From Colwellia sp. 20A7 (lineage in GTDB: Bacteria; Pseudomonadota; Gammaproteobacteria; Enterobacterales; Alteromonadaceae): a stretch of 64,000 nucleotides of DNA. A program made the position numbers and the translations under genes. The notes beneath the pieces are model-generated. The model did no database searches. It was not told the DNA's origin and saw nothing but the letters and a program-made list of their open reading frames with translations. The stretch is from positions 4,402,001-4,466,000 of the forward strand of contig NZ_CP047130.1 of assembly GCF_009832865.1 (NCBI RefSeq). Reading direction: 5' to 3'. The number at the start of each line of letters is the position of its first letter. The first letter of the stretch is position 1. Below, one piece after another: positions 1 to 8,324 of this stretch.

Positions 1-2
1 AT

Positions 3-467
3 TTTAACCTATTAATACGTGAAGTTAGCTTTCAAACAGGCAGCACTACGCGCGAAGAAAGTACAGGTATTGCTAATCCGCACACTACCCCGCTACCAAC
101 AGATAATAAGATATTATTAGTTGATGATAGTGCGATGATTCGCAAAGCATTAAGACGTTTCCTAAATAGCTTGGGTTACGAAAATATTATTGAAGCTGAC
201 GATGGTACTAGTGCATTAGCTATGGTAGAAAATGAAGTGCCCGACTTTATGTTTATGGATGTTGTTATGGGCGAAATGAATGGTGATGAAGCATTAAAAA
301 TCATTCGTGAAAAGGGCTATAGCGTACCTGTGGTAATGCTATCGTCTGTCACTGACCAAGCGTTAGTTAAGCAGTGTGAACAACAGGGTGTTTCTGGTTT
401 TATTTTTAAACCAATTCAAGCAGACAATGGTGCTGAAATCATAAAGTCATATCTAAAAGTGATTTAA
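3..467 (+). CDS. Response regulator receiver domain protein, 5' end outside the window
   Basis: The reading frame is open from the left edge (base 3) to the stop at 467, so the first ATG at 135 is inside the domain and is not the start. A linker of about 35 residues leads into a CheY-like receiver domain: KILLVDDS carries the acidic pair, FMFMDVVMGEMNG the phospho-acceptor Asp, VVMLSS the conserved Ser, and FIFKPI the conserved Lys. The receiver is the last domain; no output domain follows it. What lies N-terminal cannot be seen; the visible linker (IREVSFQTGST) shows that the protein is longer than a stand-alone CheY. Its partner kinase is not in the window. Receiver assignment is strong, overall function is unknown. 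Confidence 0.85.
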   Translation, partial: FNLLIREVSFQTGSTTREESTGIANPHTTPLPTDNKILLVDDSAMIRKALRRFLNSLGYENIIEADDGTSALAMVENEVPDFMFMDVVMGEMNGDEALKIIREKGYSVPVVMLSSVTDQALVKQCEQQGVSGFIFKPIQADNGAEIIKSYLKVI

Positions 468-477
468 AATAAAAGGT

Positions 478-518
478 AAACAAGTCAATTTATAATATTC
501 ACATAAACTGGCTTGTTT
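478..518 (+). terminator. Stem-loop terminator after the receiver-domain gene
   Basis: A 14-bp stem (478-491 with 505-518; 12 Watson-Crick and two G-T type pairs) encloses a 13-nt loop, starting 10 bp after the stop codon. The arms begin with AAA and end with TTT, so it could work on either strand. Confidence 0.5.
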
Positions 519-610
519 ATTAATACCTAACAGTGATAAAAGTTGTTGGTCAAGATAATTCACCTGTGCCTAATCCGGTAATCAATAGTCGCTTTTAGAT
601 CCTATCGTAA

Positions 611-811
611 ACACACAAATATGGCCCCAGCCAATACAACGGCGATACTATGGTTGCTATCTACACAGATATGAACATTACCGAAAGAGACTTTAATCAC
701 GTTGTAGAGCTGCTTATACAAGCGATGGAAGATGAAGGAATCTCTTATCAAACTCAAAATAAGTTATTATTCAAATTAGCTGGATTAAGAGACCAAGTAA
801 TCAAAATATAA
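611..811 (+). pseudogene. Decayed group I truncated haemoglobin fragment (C-terminal part)
   Basis: The frame from 611 to the TAA at 809-811 encodes the C-terminal third of a truncated (2-on-2) haemoglobin: GPSQYNGDTM, then DMNITERDFNHVVELL and a final AGLRDQVIKI. This follows the family pattern GGPxxYxGxxMxxxHxxMxIxxxDF. The frame is closed upstream by TAA at 608-610, and I find no clean N-terminal half, so the gene is broken. The position expected to hold the haem-ligating proximal His reads Tyr (AIYTDM), a further sign of decay. The region from 520 to 867 holds no other supported gene. Confidence 0.6.
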
Positions 812-867
812 ATGAGAACCTGGTTACACTCAATAATAGTTCTATAAAGCAGCAATAAAATATAGGC

Positions 868-1308
868 TTATTTTACTGTTTGAGTATAAAACTCTGCGAT
901 GTACTGCCCACCTTTAATTTTAGCAATTAAACGTAGTTTATAGCTATCACCTTTATTACTTGTAAGGCTTCTCAACGCTGTTTTATTTTTCCAATAATAA
1001 GGGCTTTCTTTCATACCCAGAAGATAAGTTGTGATTTTATCGGAGCTATCCACTAAAAAGAGTGTAGCACTATCTAAGGGAAAGGTAGAGTTAACTTCAG
1101 TTACTCCGTTTTCATCCGAAATATTGACCTTGAATTCGCCTGACTGTAAGACGCAATTATGATTAATTACATCACAATGACCTTCTGGTACTAGCTGAAT
1201 TATTTTATTTGAAGCCGCCTTACTCTCATTGTAATAATCAGCACCAATATAACCTAAGATACAAAGAAAAGGGGCAACCATAAAAGCAACTTTAAGGTGT
1301 CTATTCAT
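868..1308 (-). CDS. Hypothetical membrane-anchored protein
   Basis: A 146-residue protein with an N-terminal hydrophobic segment (about residues 8-24) and a polar C-terminal domain, most simply read as a single-pass protein with its bulk in the periplasm. Two Cys residues (C45 and C52, in GHCDVINHNCVL) could form a disulfide. I do not recognise the family. It is transcribed in the same direction as the symporter operon but is separated from it by two strong stem-loops, so it is probably a separate unit. The start ATG follows a purine-rich AAGAAGAATT stretch. Confidence 0.6.
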   Translation of the reverse strand: MNRHLKVAFMVAPFLCILGYIGADYYNESKAASNKIIQLVPEGHCDVINHNCVLQSGEFKVNISDENGVTEVNSTFPLDSATLFLVDSSDKITTYLLGMKESPYYWKNKTALRSLTSNKGDSYKLRLIAKIKGGQYIAEFYTQTVK

Positions 1309-1362
1309 ATTTAATTCTTCTTAATTAATTCTTCTAATTTAACAAGGTGGTTAATTTAACAG

Positions 1363-1405
1363 AAAAGGCTAGACGACTCTGTAAAAAATTGTCGTCTAGC
1401 CTTTT
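1363..1405 (-). terminator. Strong stem-loop terminator, probably bidirectional
   Basis: A perfect 15-bp stem (1363-1377 with 1391-1405) with a 13-nt loop. The outer four pairs are A/T, giving a T tract at the 3' side on both strands. It lies between the symporter operon and the downstream hypothetical gene, both on the minus strand. Confidence 0.65.
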
Positions 1406-1419
1406 ATTTATTCAAACAT

Positions 1420-1450
1420 AACTCGACATTCAATTATCAAATGTCGAGTT
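1420..1450 (-). terminator. Stem-loop directly after the symporter stop codon
   Basis: A perfect 11-bp stem (1420-1430 with 1440-1450) with a 9-nt loop, 8 bp past the symporter gene. It lacks a long T tract and may instead protect the mRNA 3' end, with the 1363-1405 hairpin ending transcription. Confidence 0.5.
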
Positions 1451-1457
1451 ATGAATT

Positions 1458-3194
1458 TTAGTGAACGTGTGCTGCACTAACATCGCCTGGTATACGCATA
1501 TTCTCTACCATTGCTTGAATATGAGCTGGAGCTGGACCTGTAACTTTAAGTAAAACAAAAGCCACTGCAAAGTTAACTAAAGCACCAACCGCACCAAAAG
1601 CGTTAGGCGAGATACCAAAGAACCAATTAGGACCCATATCACCTAAGAAATCAGTACCTGGAATAAACATAATACCTTTATGTTGGAATACATATAGCAT
1701 AGTTACACCGATACCTGCAATCATACCTGAAACAGCTGCTGTACCACTCATTCTCTTAGAGAATATACCCATCATTAATGCAGGGAAGATACTTGATGCT
1801 GCTAAACCAAAGGCTAAGGCAACAGTACCCGCGGCAAATCCCGGCGGATGTAAACCAAGGTAACCTGAAACCAGTATCGCAATAGTCATTACAACACGCC
1901 CCGCTAGTAACTCATTTTTCTCCGATAAGTCAGGGGTTAGTACACCTTTCATTAAATCATGAGAGATTGAGGATGATATAGCAAGTAACAAGCCGGCTGC
2001 GGTTGAAAGTGCAGCTGCCAGACCACCAGCGGCTACTAAAGCAATTACCCAATTTGGTAAATTAGCGATTGCAGGGTTAGCAAGTACCATGATGTCATTA
2101 TCAACAGTAACCATTTCATTTGTTACTTTATCAGCAGAGTATTGAATTTTGCCATCGCCATTTTTATCTTCAAATTTCAATAAACCAGTTTGTTCCCAAT
2201 CTTTAAACCATTGAGGGCGCTCATCATAAACAAGATTTTCACCTGCTGTAGGTTCAATAGTATTCATTAAGTTTAAGCGAGCCATTGCACCAACAGCTGG
2301 CGCTACAGTATAAAGTAAACCGATGAAAACTAATGCGTAACCTGCAGAAGAACGAGCTGCTTGTACTGAAGGAACAGTAAAGAAGCGCATAATTACATGA
2401 GGAAGACCTGCTGTACCGATCATAAGAGACATAGTATAAGCGAACATATTTAAGGTGCTGCCTAGGCTACTTGTTGTATATTCTTTAAAGCCTAAATCAG
2501 TTACTACCATGTCTAGCTTATCTAGTAAATAAACACCGCTACCATCAGCTAATGTACTACCTAAGCCTAATTGTGGAATAGGATTGCCTGTCAGTTGTAG
2601 TGAAATAAATACGGCAGGAATCGTGTAAGCAAAAATCATTACTACATATTGTGCGATTTGCGTATAAGTAATACCTTTCATACCACCAAGTACTGCATAC
2701 ACCCAAACAACAGCCATGCCGATGCCTAAACCTAAGCCATAATCTACCTCTAAGAAGCGAGAGAAAGCTACACCCACACCTTTCATTTGACCAATGATGT
2801 AAGTCAATGAAGCAATAATCAAACAAATTACCGCAACAATACGTGCAGTTTTAGAATAATATCGATCGAAGATGAATTCAGGTACAGTGAATTTTCCATG
2901 CTTACGCATATAAGGGGCTAGTAACATGGCTAGTAATACATAACCACCTGTCCAACCCATTAAGAAAACTGAACCACCATAGCCCATAAAAGCAATCATA
3001 CCTGCCATTGAAATAAATGACGCAGCACTCATCCAATCGGCACCAATCGCCATACCATTTTGCATAGGGGTAATACCGCCGCCCGCTACGTAGAAATCAC
3101 TAGTTGAACCTGCACGCGCCCACCAAGCGATAGCAAAATATAAGGCAAATGTGCCAAATACAGCAATATATGTATATAGTTTTAACTCTTCCAT
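1458..3194 (-). CDS. Sodium:solute symporter, large subunit (VC_2705/ActP-like SSS family)
   Basis: A 578-residue multi-span inner-membrane protein of the SSS family, which couples solute uptake to Na+; acetate-type monocarboxylates are the likely substrates by relation to ActP, but this is not shown by the sequence. Family motifs include GMAIGADWMSAASF (about 47-60) and GTAGLPHVIMRFF (about 260-272). The pairing with a short subunit just upstream and with the DUF294/CBS protein opposite is the known arrangement of the VC_2705 subfamily. An insertion between membrane spans (about 315-370) carries a loop, residues 343-350 DKNGDGKI, resembling the start of an EF-hand calcium loop but without the usual acidic residue at position 12. 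Confidence 0.9.
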   Translation of the reverse strand: MEELKLYTYIAVFGTFALYFAIAWWARAGSTSDFYVAGGGITPMQNGMAIGADWMSAASFISMAGMIAFMGYGGSVFLMGWTGGYVLLAMLLAPYMRKHGKFTVPEFIFDRYYSKTARIVAVICLIIASLTYIIGQMKGVGVAFSRFLEVDYGLGLGIGMAVVWVYAVLGGMKGITYTQIAQYVVMIFAYTIPAVFISLQLTGNPIPQLGLGSTLADGSGVYLLDKLDMVVTDLGFKEYTTSSLGSTLNMFAYTMSLMIGTAGLPHVIMRFFTVPSVQAARSSAGYALVFIGLLYTVAPAVGAMARLNLMNTIEPTAGENLVYDERPQWFKDWEQTGLLKFEDKNGDGKIQYSADKVTNEMVTVDNDIMVLANPAIANLPNWVIALVAAGGLAAALSTAAGLLLAISSSISHDLMKGVLTPDLSEKNELLAGRVVMTIAILVSGYLGLHPPGFAAGTVALAFGLAASSIFPALMMGIFSKRMSGTAAVSGMIAGIGVTMLYVFQHKGIMFIPGTDFLGDMGPNWFFGISPNAFGAVGALVNFAVAFVLLKVTGPAPAHIQAMVENMRIPGDVSAAHVH

Positions 3195-3196
3195 GC

Positions 3197-3445
3197 TTAA
3201 CCCTCCGCCTGATATTTTTTATCAAGCTTATTCATTTTCACGCCATACCAAAAAATTAAGGCAAGAAATGAGTAAATAGAACCTTGCTGTGCAAACCAAA
3301 AACCAAGTTTGTACCCACCTAGACGAATTTCATTAAGCGGCTCTACCAGTAGTAAGCCTAAACCAAATGAAACTGCAAACCAGATTGCAAGACATATAAA
3401 GATTAGGCGAAGATTTTCCGACCAATAAGTTTCTTTATTTTCCAC
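3197..3445 (-). CDS. Sodium:solute symporter small subunit (DUF4212 family)
   Basis: An 82-residue protein with two predicted membrane helices (about residues 11-32 and 48-68), matching the small partner subunit that precedes VC_2705-type symporters. The start is GTG at 3445 with an AGGAG seven bases upstream. Only two bases separate its stop from the symporter ATG, so the two are cotranscribed and translationally coupled. The N-terminal WSENLRLI and central GFWFAQQGS match this family as I know it. Its precise role in transport is not established from the sequence. Confidence 0.85.
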   Translation of the reverse strand: MENKETYWSENLRLIFICLAIWFAVSFGLGLLLVEPLNEIRLGGYKLGFWFAQQGSIYSFLALIFWYGVKMNKLDKKYQAEG

Positions 3446-3896
3446 AATAGTCTCCTAGCGACGTTGTAGCCCGTATTTCACGTTAATGTGTATTTTTATT
3501 AGGCTTTTATTGTAATAATTTTAGTAAAAGTGTGAATATAGATTTCAGTCAGTAATCATTATTATTTATAAAGACAGAAATCCATATTCAACTTCAACTG
3601 TCATTAAATCTAGCAAGCTTTCATTTTTTCGGGTATTAAACTTTAGTCTAAATCAATAATTTAGCTGATAAATCGCTATATCAACCACATACATTAGCCA
3701 GTATTTTCGCGGCTTCAAGAGCAAATAATAATACAAGTGCAACTTTAGTCTACATTGTCACTTCAATGGTTGACTAGCTACCACCACCACTCTAAATTAT
3801 CATTGTTACCTTGCGAATTAGATATACGCTTTTACAATTTGCTTGGCTATATCAATACTTACTCCTATCAAACAAGAGCGTATACAGGTAATCAAT
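3446..3896. promoter_or_regulatory. Divergent intergenic region with a 17-bp inverted repeat
   Basis: This 450-bp region separates the symporter operon (minus) from the cNMP/CBS/DUF294 gene (plus) and should hold both promoters. Inverted arms at 3534-3550 and 3573-3589 match at 15 of 17 positions with a 22-nt spacer, which could be an operator or leader hairpin. An alternative TTG start at 3843 is in frame with the plus-strand gene but has no ribosome binding site. Confidence 0.4.
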
Positions 3897-5795
3897 ATGG
3901 ACACTGAACTTTCTGAGATTTATAGCTTCATCCAAAGTATTCCGCCTTTTGACAGCTTGCCACAGCCTGCTTTAGCGCGCTTAATTAGAGAGCTAGCGAT
4001 TAATTATGTTCGAAAAGATGAGTTCCTTCCGCCAAAAGGCGTGAAAGAAGCACGTCTGTATATTGTTCGCAAAGGAGCCTTAAGTTGTCTATCAAGTAAT
4101 GGTGAGTTAATTTCTCGATTAGGTGAAGGTGATTTATGCAGTGAATTTTGCAAACAAATATTGCAACCGATAAACAACACAGATCAAAGTAATGTTGATC
4201 CAAATAACGCACCACTATCAACAGAACAGCGCGTAAAAACTGATGAAGACTGTTTAGTTTATAGTTTAGATGCTCAAGTATTGAAGGACATCGGCGAGAA
4301 GTATCCAAGCATTAGTGACTATTTCAATCATAACTCTGCTGAACGACTTAAGAAAAAAATGTCTAAAATCAATGAAGAAGCCATTATTTCTTCTACATTA
4401 ATGAATATGCCTGTTAGTAATTTCTATCACTCTCCTATTGCCGGTATCGATGTTAGCCAAAGCATCCAACAAGCGGCAATACAAATGACAGAACAAGGTT
4501 ATACCTGCTTAGTGGTATTAGATAACAAAAACTGTGTAGGAATAGTGACTGATAAAGATATACGTCGGCGCTGTGTTGCTGAAGGTTTACCCATTTCAAC
4601 AAGTATCGCTGAAATAATGACTCGTGACATGAGTACTATTGATATAAAAAACAATGCTTACGATGCCTTAATGACCATGACAGCCAAACATATACAACAC
4701 TTACCGGTTACTAATCAGGGTCAAGTCGTTGGTATGGTAACCGTCACCGATTTAATGAACAATGAAGGTCATAATACGGTTAATTTCTCTAGTATTATTC
4801 ATAAAGCTAAAAGTTTAGAGCAATTAATAGAAGTGAGTGTGTTATTGCCTAAATTGCAAATTCGTTTAGCAAAACTAGGCGCAAGTGCTGATCATGTAGG
4901 TAAAAGTATTAGTGCTATCACTATGTCCTTTACCAAACGCCTTATTGAAATGGCAGAAGAAAAATTTGGACCACCACCGGTTCCTTATGCATGGTTAGCT
5001 GCGGGCTCACAAGCAAGACAAGAACAACTTGCTCATTCAGATCAAGACAATGCCATTATTATCTGCGACTCTATGAAGCCCGACGATGATGCTTGGTTTG
5101 AAAGTTTAGCTCACTTTGTGTGTGATGGTTTAGCCGACTGTGGCTTTATTTATTGTCCTGGTTACATTATGGCAACCAATGATAAATGGCGACAACCGGT
5201 AAAAAATTGGCAAAAATATTTCGACGGCTGGATTGATACACCAAGCCCTGAAGCATTATTAAATTCCAGCGTCTTTTTTGATTTAGAAACTATTTGTGGT
5301 GATGCTAACTTACTTAACAATGTACGAGCTAATTTACTGAAAAAAACACAAAACAATAGTTTATTTATCGCTCATTTATCCAAAAACGCTTTGGCTTTAC
5401 GCCCTCCTTTGGGATTTTTTAGAGACTTTGTATTAAAACAAAATGGTAAGCACAAGGCCACGTTAGATCTTAAACATAATGGCATTGCTCCTATAGTCGA
5501 TCTTGCTCGTATCTATGCACTATCCCAGGGTATTAGTGCTGTTAATACTATTGAACGCATTAAGCAAGCCGCAGGCTCTGCCGCTATTACGCAGTCATCC
5601 GCAGAAAACTTAGTAGACGCATACGAGTTTTTAGGAATATTGCGTGTAAAACATCAAGCAAATCAGCTAACCAAAGATATTGAACCTGATAATTACCTTT
5701 CTCCTAAGGAGCTATCTAAGTTAGAACGTGAACATTTAAAAGATGCTTTTAAAGTAATTAAAACACTGCAAGACTCAAGACAGGCCAACTTCTAA
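3897..5795 (+). CDS. cNMP-binding / CBS pair / DUF294 nucleotidyltransferase-like signalling protein
   Basis: A 632-residue cytoplasmic protein with a cyclic-nucleotide-binding-like domain (about 15-140), two CBS domains (about 175-230 and 240-295) and a GlnD-like nucleotidyltransferase domain followed by a DUF294 C-terminal domain (about 310-625). The nucleotidyltransferase signature GSQARQEQ...SDQDNA lies at about 370-387 and looks intact. The ATG at 3897 is preferred because it follows CAGGTA at a suitable distance; an in-frame TTG lies 54 bp upstream. Its stop overlaps the next gene by one base. By family, such proteins sit beside the VC_2705 symporter and are thought to control it, perhaps sensing adenine nucleotides through the CBS pair; that link is inference from context. 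Confidence 0.85.
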   Translation: MDTELSEIYSFIQSIPPFDSLPQPALARLIRELAINYVRKDEFLPPKGVKEARLYIVRKGALSCLSSNGELISRLGEGDLCSEFCKQILQPINNTDQSNVDPNNAPLSTEQRVKTDEDCLVYSLDAQVLKDIGEKYPSISDYFNHNSAERLKKKMSKINEEAIISSTLMNMPVSNFYHSPIAGIDVSQSIQQAAIQMTEQGYTCLVVLDNKNCVGIVTDKDIRRRCVAEGLPISTSIAEIMTRDMSTIDIKNNAYDALMTMTAKHIQHLPVTNQGQVVGMVTVTDLMNNEGHNTVNFSSIIHKAKSLEQLIEVSVLLPKLQIRLAKLGASADHVGKSISAITMSFTKRLIEMAEEKFGPPPVPYAWLAAGSQARQEQLAHSDQDNAIIICDSMKPDDDAWFESLAHFVCDGLADCGFIYCPGYIMATNDKWRQPVKNWQKYFDGWIDTPSPEALLNSSVFFDLETICGDANLLNNVRANLLKKTQNNSLFIAHLSKNALALRPPLGFFRDFVLKQNGKHKATLDLKHNGIAPIVDLARIYALSQGISAVNTIERIKQAAGSAAITQSSAENLVDAYEFLGILRVKHQANQLTKDIEPDNYLSPKELSKLEREHLKDAFKVIKTLQDSRQANF

Positions 5796-6496
5796 TGCCA
5801 CTCAATGTTTTTATGAACTATATTTCCGGCTATGAAGCGAAACGTAAACGATTATTAAAAAAAGCGCCCGAAGGACCACTTAAAGATTTTTTGTCAGTCC
5901 CTTTTCCCACATTAGACACCCCTATTCATGACTTGCCAATTTTAGCAGTAGACTTTGAAACTACGGGACTTGATGCTAAAAAAGATAAGCTGCTTAGTAT
6001 TGGTTTTGTTGTGATGGAACAGGAACAAATAAAACTGAAATCCTGTTATCACCAGATAATAAACACAACAACAAGATTAAAAGAAAGTAATGTTATTATC
6101 CACCAAATTACCGATGACCAGAAAGAGCAAGGTCAGCCTTTGGAGCTTGTCGTTAAAAAGTTATTAACTGCATTAACCGGTAAAGTAATGCTAGTGCATT
6201 TCGCGCGAATAGAACGACAATTTTTGCAACAAGCATGCCTTGAACTTTATGGTATGGCACCCGACTTCCCCATTATAGATACCCTAGTAATAGCTAAGCG
6301 TAAATTAGATAAACGTGATGTCTCTTATGACCCATCAGAATTACGCTTATCTAGCTTACGCCACAAATATCAACTACCAGATCATCATGGACACAATGCA
6401 CTTAATGATGCCATTGCAACCGCTGAGTTATTACTTGCACAAGTTAATGACAAAAACAAAACTGAAATAGTACAACTCAAAGATATTCTCTTATAG
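5795..6496 (+). CDS. DnaQ-like 3'-5' exonuclease (DEDD family)
   Basis: A 233-residue protein with an exonuclease domain from about residue 48. Motif I is VDFETTGLD (D53, E55), motif II lies around LVHFARIERQF, and motif III is HNALNDA (H200, D205), the DEDDh form. It resembles the epsilon proofreading subunit of DNA polymerase III but has about 45 extra N-terminal residues and is not the main dnaQ, judging from its neighbours. The ATG overlaps the previous stop (TAATG), so it is translationally coupled to the DUF294 gene. This pair recurs beside VC_2705-type symporters in related bacteria; why an exonuclease travels with it is unclear. Confidence 0.85.
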   Translation: MPLNVFMNYISGYEAKRKRLLKKAPEGPLKDFLSVPFPTLDTPIHDLPILAVDFETTGLDAKKDKLLSIGFVVMEQEQIKLKSCYHQIINTTTRLKESNVIIHQITDDQKEQGQPLELVVKKLLTALTGKVMLVHFARIERQFLQQACLELYGMAPDFPIIDTLVIAKRKLDKRDVSYDPSELRLSSLRHKYQLPDHHGHNALNDAIATAELLLAQVNDKNKTEIVQLKDILL

Positions 6497-6754
6497 TTTT
6501 GGCATAAATTAATACCAAGTACCCGACAATTAACAGACAGATAGCTAATTATTAGATCAAAATCAATGATCTTACGGGATAATTAAGCCATTTGTAAAAA
6601 TCACTTAGTGCGTTTGGACGGGATAAGTTACAATTAATTTATGATGATAACTTAGGTTTTAACCTGAGTCTTTCCATATAAACCCAATTTATCTAAGTGG
6701 CAAAATTCAACTGGAATTTAAACACCATAAGATAAAGATCAATAAAGGACCCAC

Positions 6755-8131
6755 ATGCACTCATTACTTAACGTTGGAAATACCGGTACTCCACTTACCA
6801 TTCTAGAAAAATCCACTTATACGCAATGGCTAAAGACACAAAGTCAAAGTGATCAGAATTGGTTACAACAAACTAGTTATCAAGGTGAAGGACTTGCGTT
6901 ATTACCAAGTTTCTCTGTCGGTTCAGAAGGCTCTTTGAGCCAAGCTATTTTTGTCGTTGACGATGCTAACCATTACTTTGCTTGTGGCAACTTAATCACT
7001 CAACTTCCATCAAGTCAATATAAGCTAGAAGCTGCACCAGAACATCAACAAGCCATATGTTTTGCTTGGTTGGTTGGTGCTTACGAATTTTCATCATATA
7101 AAACAGATCGTAAAGAAAAAAATCTGCCTAGCCTCGCGGTCACTGAACAAGCATTAGTGAATAATGCAATTAAATATGCTGAAGCAACAGCACTCGTAAG
7201 AGATTTAGTGAATACACCTGCCGCTGATATGATGCCTGAGAACCTTGGTGAGACTGCGCAGTCACTAATAGATACTTTCGGTGGAAAACTATCGCAAATT
7301 ATTGGCGATGATTTGCTAGCACAAAATTATCCTACGATACATGCAGTAGGTCGAGCAAGTGTAAATAAACCACGTTTAATTGACTTTTCATGGGGTGATG
7401 ATCAGCACCCACAAATTACACTGGTAGGTAAAGGCGTTTGTTTTGATAGTGGCGGATTAGACTTAAAGCCATCTGCCGGCATGCGTAATATGAAAAAAGA
7501 CATGGGCGGTGCCGCACATGTTTTAGGTTTAGCACGTTTAATTATGTCACATAACTTACCTATTTATTTACGTGTCCTTATCCCTGCTGTCGAAAACGCA
7601 GTTTCTAGTAATGCCATGCGCCCTGGTGATGTTATTACCACTCGTAAGGGATTAACAGTTGAAATAGACAATACTGACGCTGAGGGACGATTAGTACTTT
7701 GTGATGCTTTAGCTGAAGCAGAAAATGATAAACCTGATTTAATTATTGATTTTGCGACCTTAACTGGTGCGATGCGTGTTGCTCTAGGTACTGAATTACC
7801 GGGATTTTTCTCAACAAACGATGAAATAGCAGAAGGTATAACCACCGCTGGTAGCAAAATCAGTGACCCTGTGTGGCGTATGCCATTGTACCAACCTTAC
7901 AATGATTTATTTAAAAGTAGCATTGCTGACATGACAAACTGCTCTGCCGGCCCTTTTGGTGGTGCTATTACCGCTGCTTTATATTTACAAAAATTTGTTG
8001 GTAAAGAGACTAACTGGGTACATTTTGATGTTATGGCCTTTAATGTTCGTCCTTTATCAGGTCGTCCTTTAGGAGGAGAAGCCTTTGGTATCCGCGCTAT
8101 GTTTGACTATTTACAGATAAAATATAACTAA
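6755..8131 (+). CDS. Leucyl aminopeptidase family protein (peptidase M17)
   Basis: A 458-residue cytosolic aminopeptidase that removes N-terminal residues from peptides using two divalent metal ions. The catalytic domain holds GKGVCFDSGGLDLKPS (about 227-242), with metal-ligand Asp and catalytic Lys, and the family signature NTDAEGRLVLCDAL (about 307-320). The N-terminal domain is divergent. It is shorter than E. coli PepA (503 residues) and closer in size to PepB, so I give no symbol. The ATG follows AAAGGA at good spacing. It stands alone: an apparent promoter region of 258 bp precedes it and a stem-loop follows. Confidence 0.9.
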   Translation: MHSLLNVGNTGTPLTILEKSTYTQWLKTQSQSDQNWLQQTSYQGEGLALLPSFSVGSEGSLSQAIFVVDDANHYFACGNLITQLPSSQYKLEAAPEHQQAICFAWLVGAYEFSSYKTDRKEKNLPSLAVTEQALVNNAIKYAEATALVRDLVNTPAADMMPENLGETAQSLIDTFGGKLSQIIGDDLLAQNYPTIHAVGRASVNKPRLIDFSWGDDQHPQITLVGKGVCFDSGGLDLKPSAGMRNMKKDMGGAAHVLGLARLIMSHNLPIYLRVLIPAVENAVSSNAMRPGDVITTRKGLTVEIDNTDAEGRLVLCDALAEAENDKPDLIIDFATLTGAMRVALGTELPGFFSTNDEIAEGITTAGSKISDPVWRMPLYQPYNDLFKSSIADMTNCSAGPFGGAITAALYLQKFVGKETNWVHFDVMAFNVRPLSGRPLGGEAFGIRAMFDYLQIKYN

Positions 8132-8194
8132 CAACCATACTAAAATATTATTTTAACCTGAATTTGTTAATTATATTTTTTGGTAAACAACCAA

Positions 8195-8249
8195 GCAATA
8201 GGGCTTTAGATCAATTTGATTAAATTTATTCCAACTAAAGTCCTATTGC
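8195..8249 (+). terminator. Long stem-loop after the M17 aminopeptidase gene
   Basis: A 15-bp stem (8195-8209 with 8235-8249; one G-T type pair) encloses a 25-nt loop. There is no clean T tract, so factor-independent termination is possible but uncertain. Confidence 0.4.
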
Positions 8250-8324
8250 TGAGGGTTATTCTTCTATTATATTCTGCTATGCTCAAATAAATAGAGTTTT
8301 CTTAGTTACTTAAAGGTAATAATA

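Noticed and set aside
3843..3896. TTG-initiated extension of the DUF294/CBS gene
   Set aside because: No ribosome binding site before it, and the ATG at 3897 has one with proper spacing.
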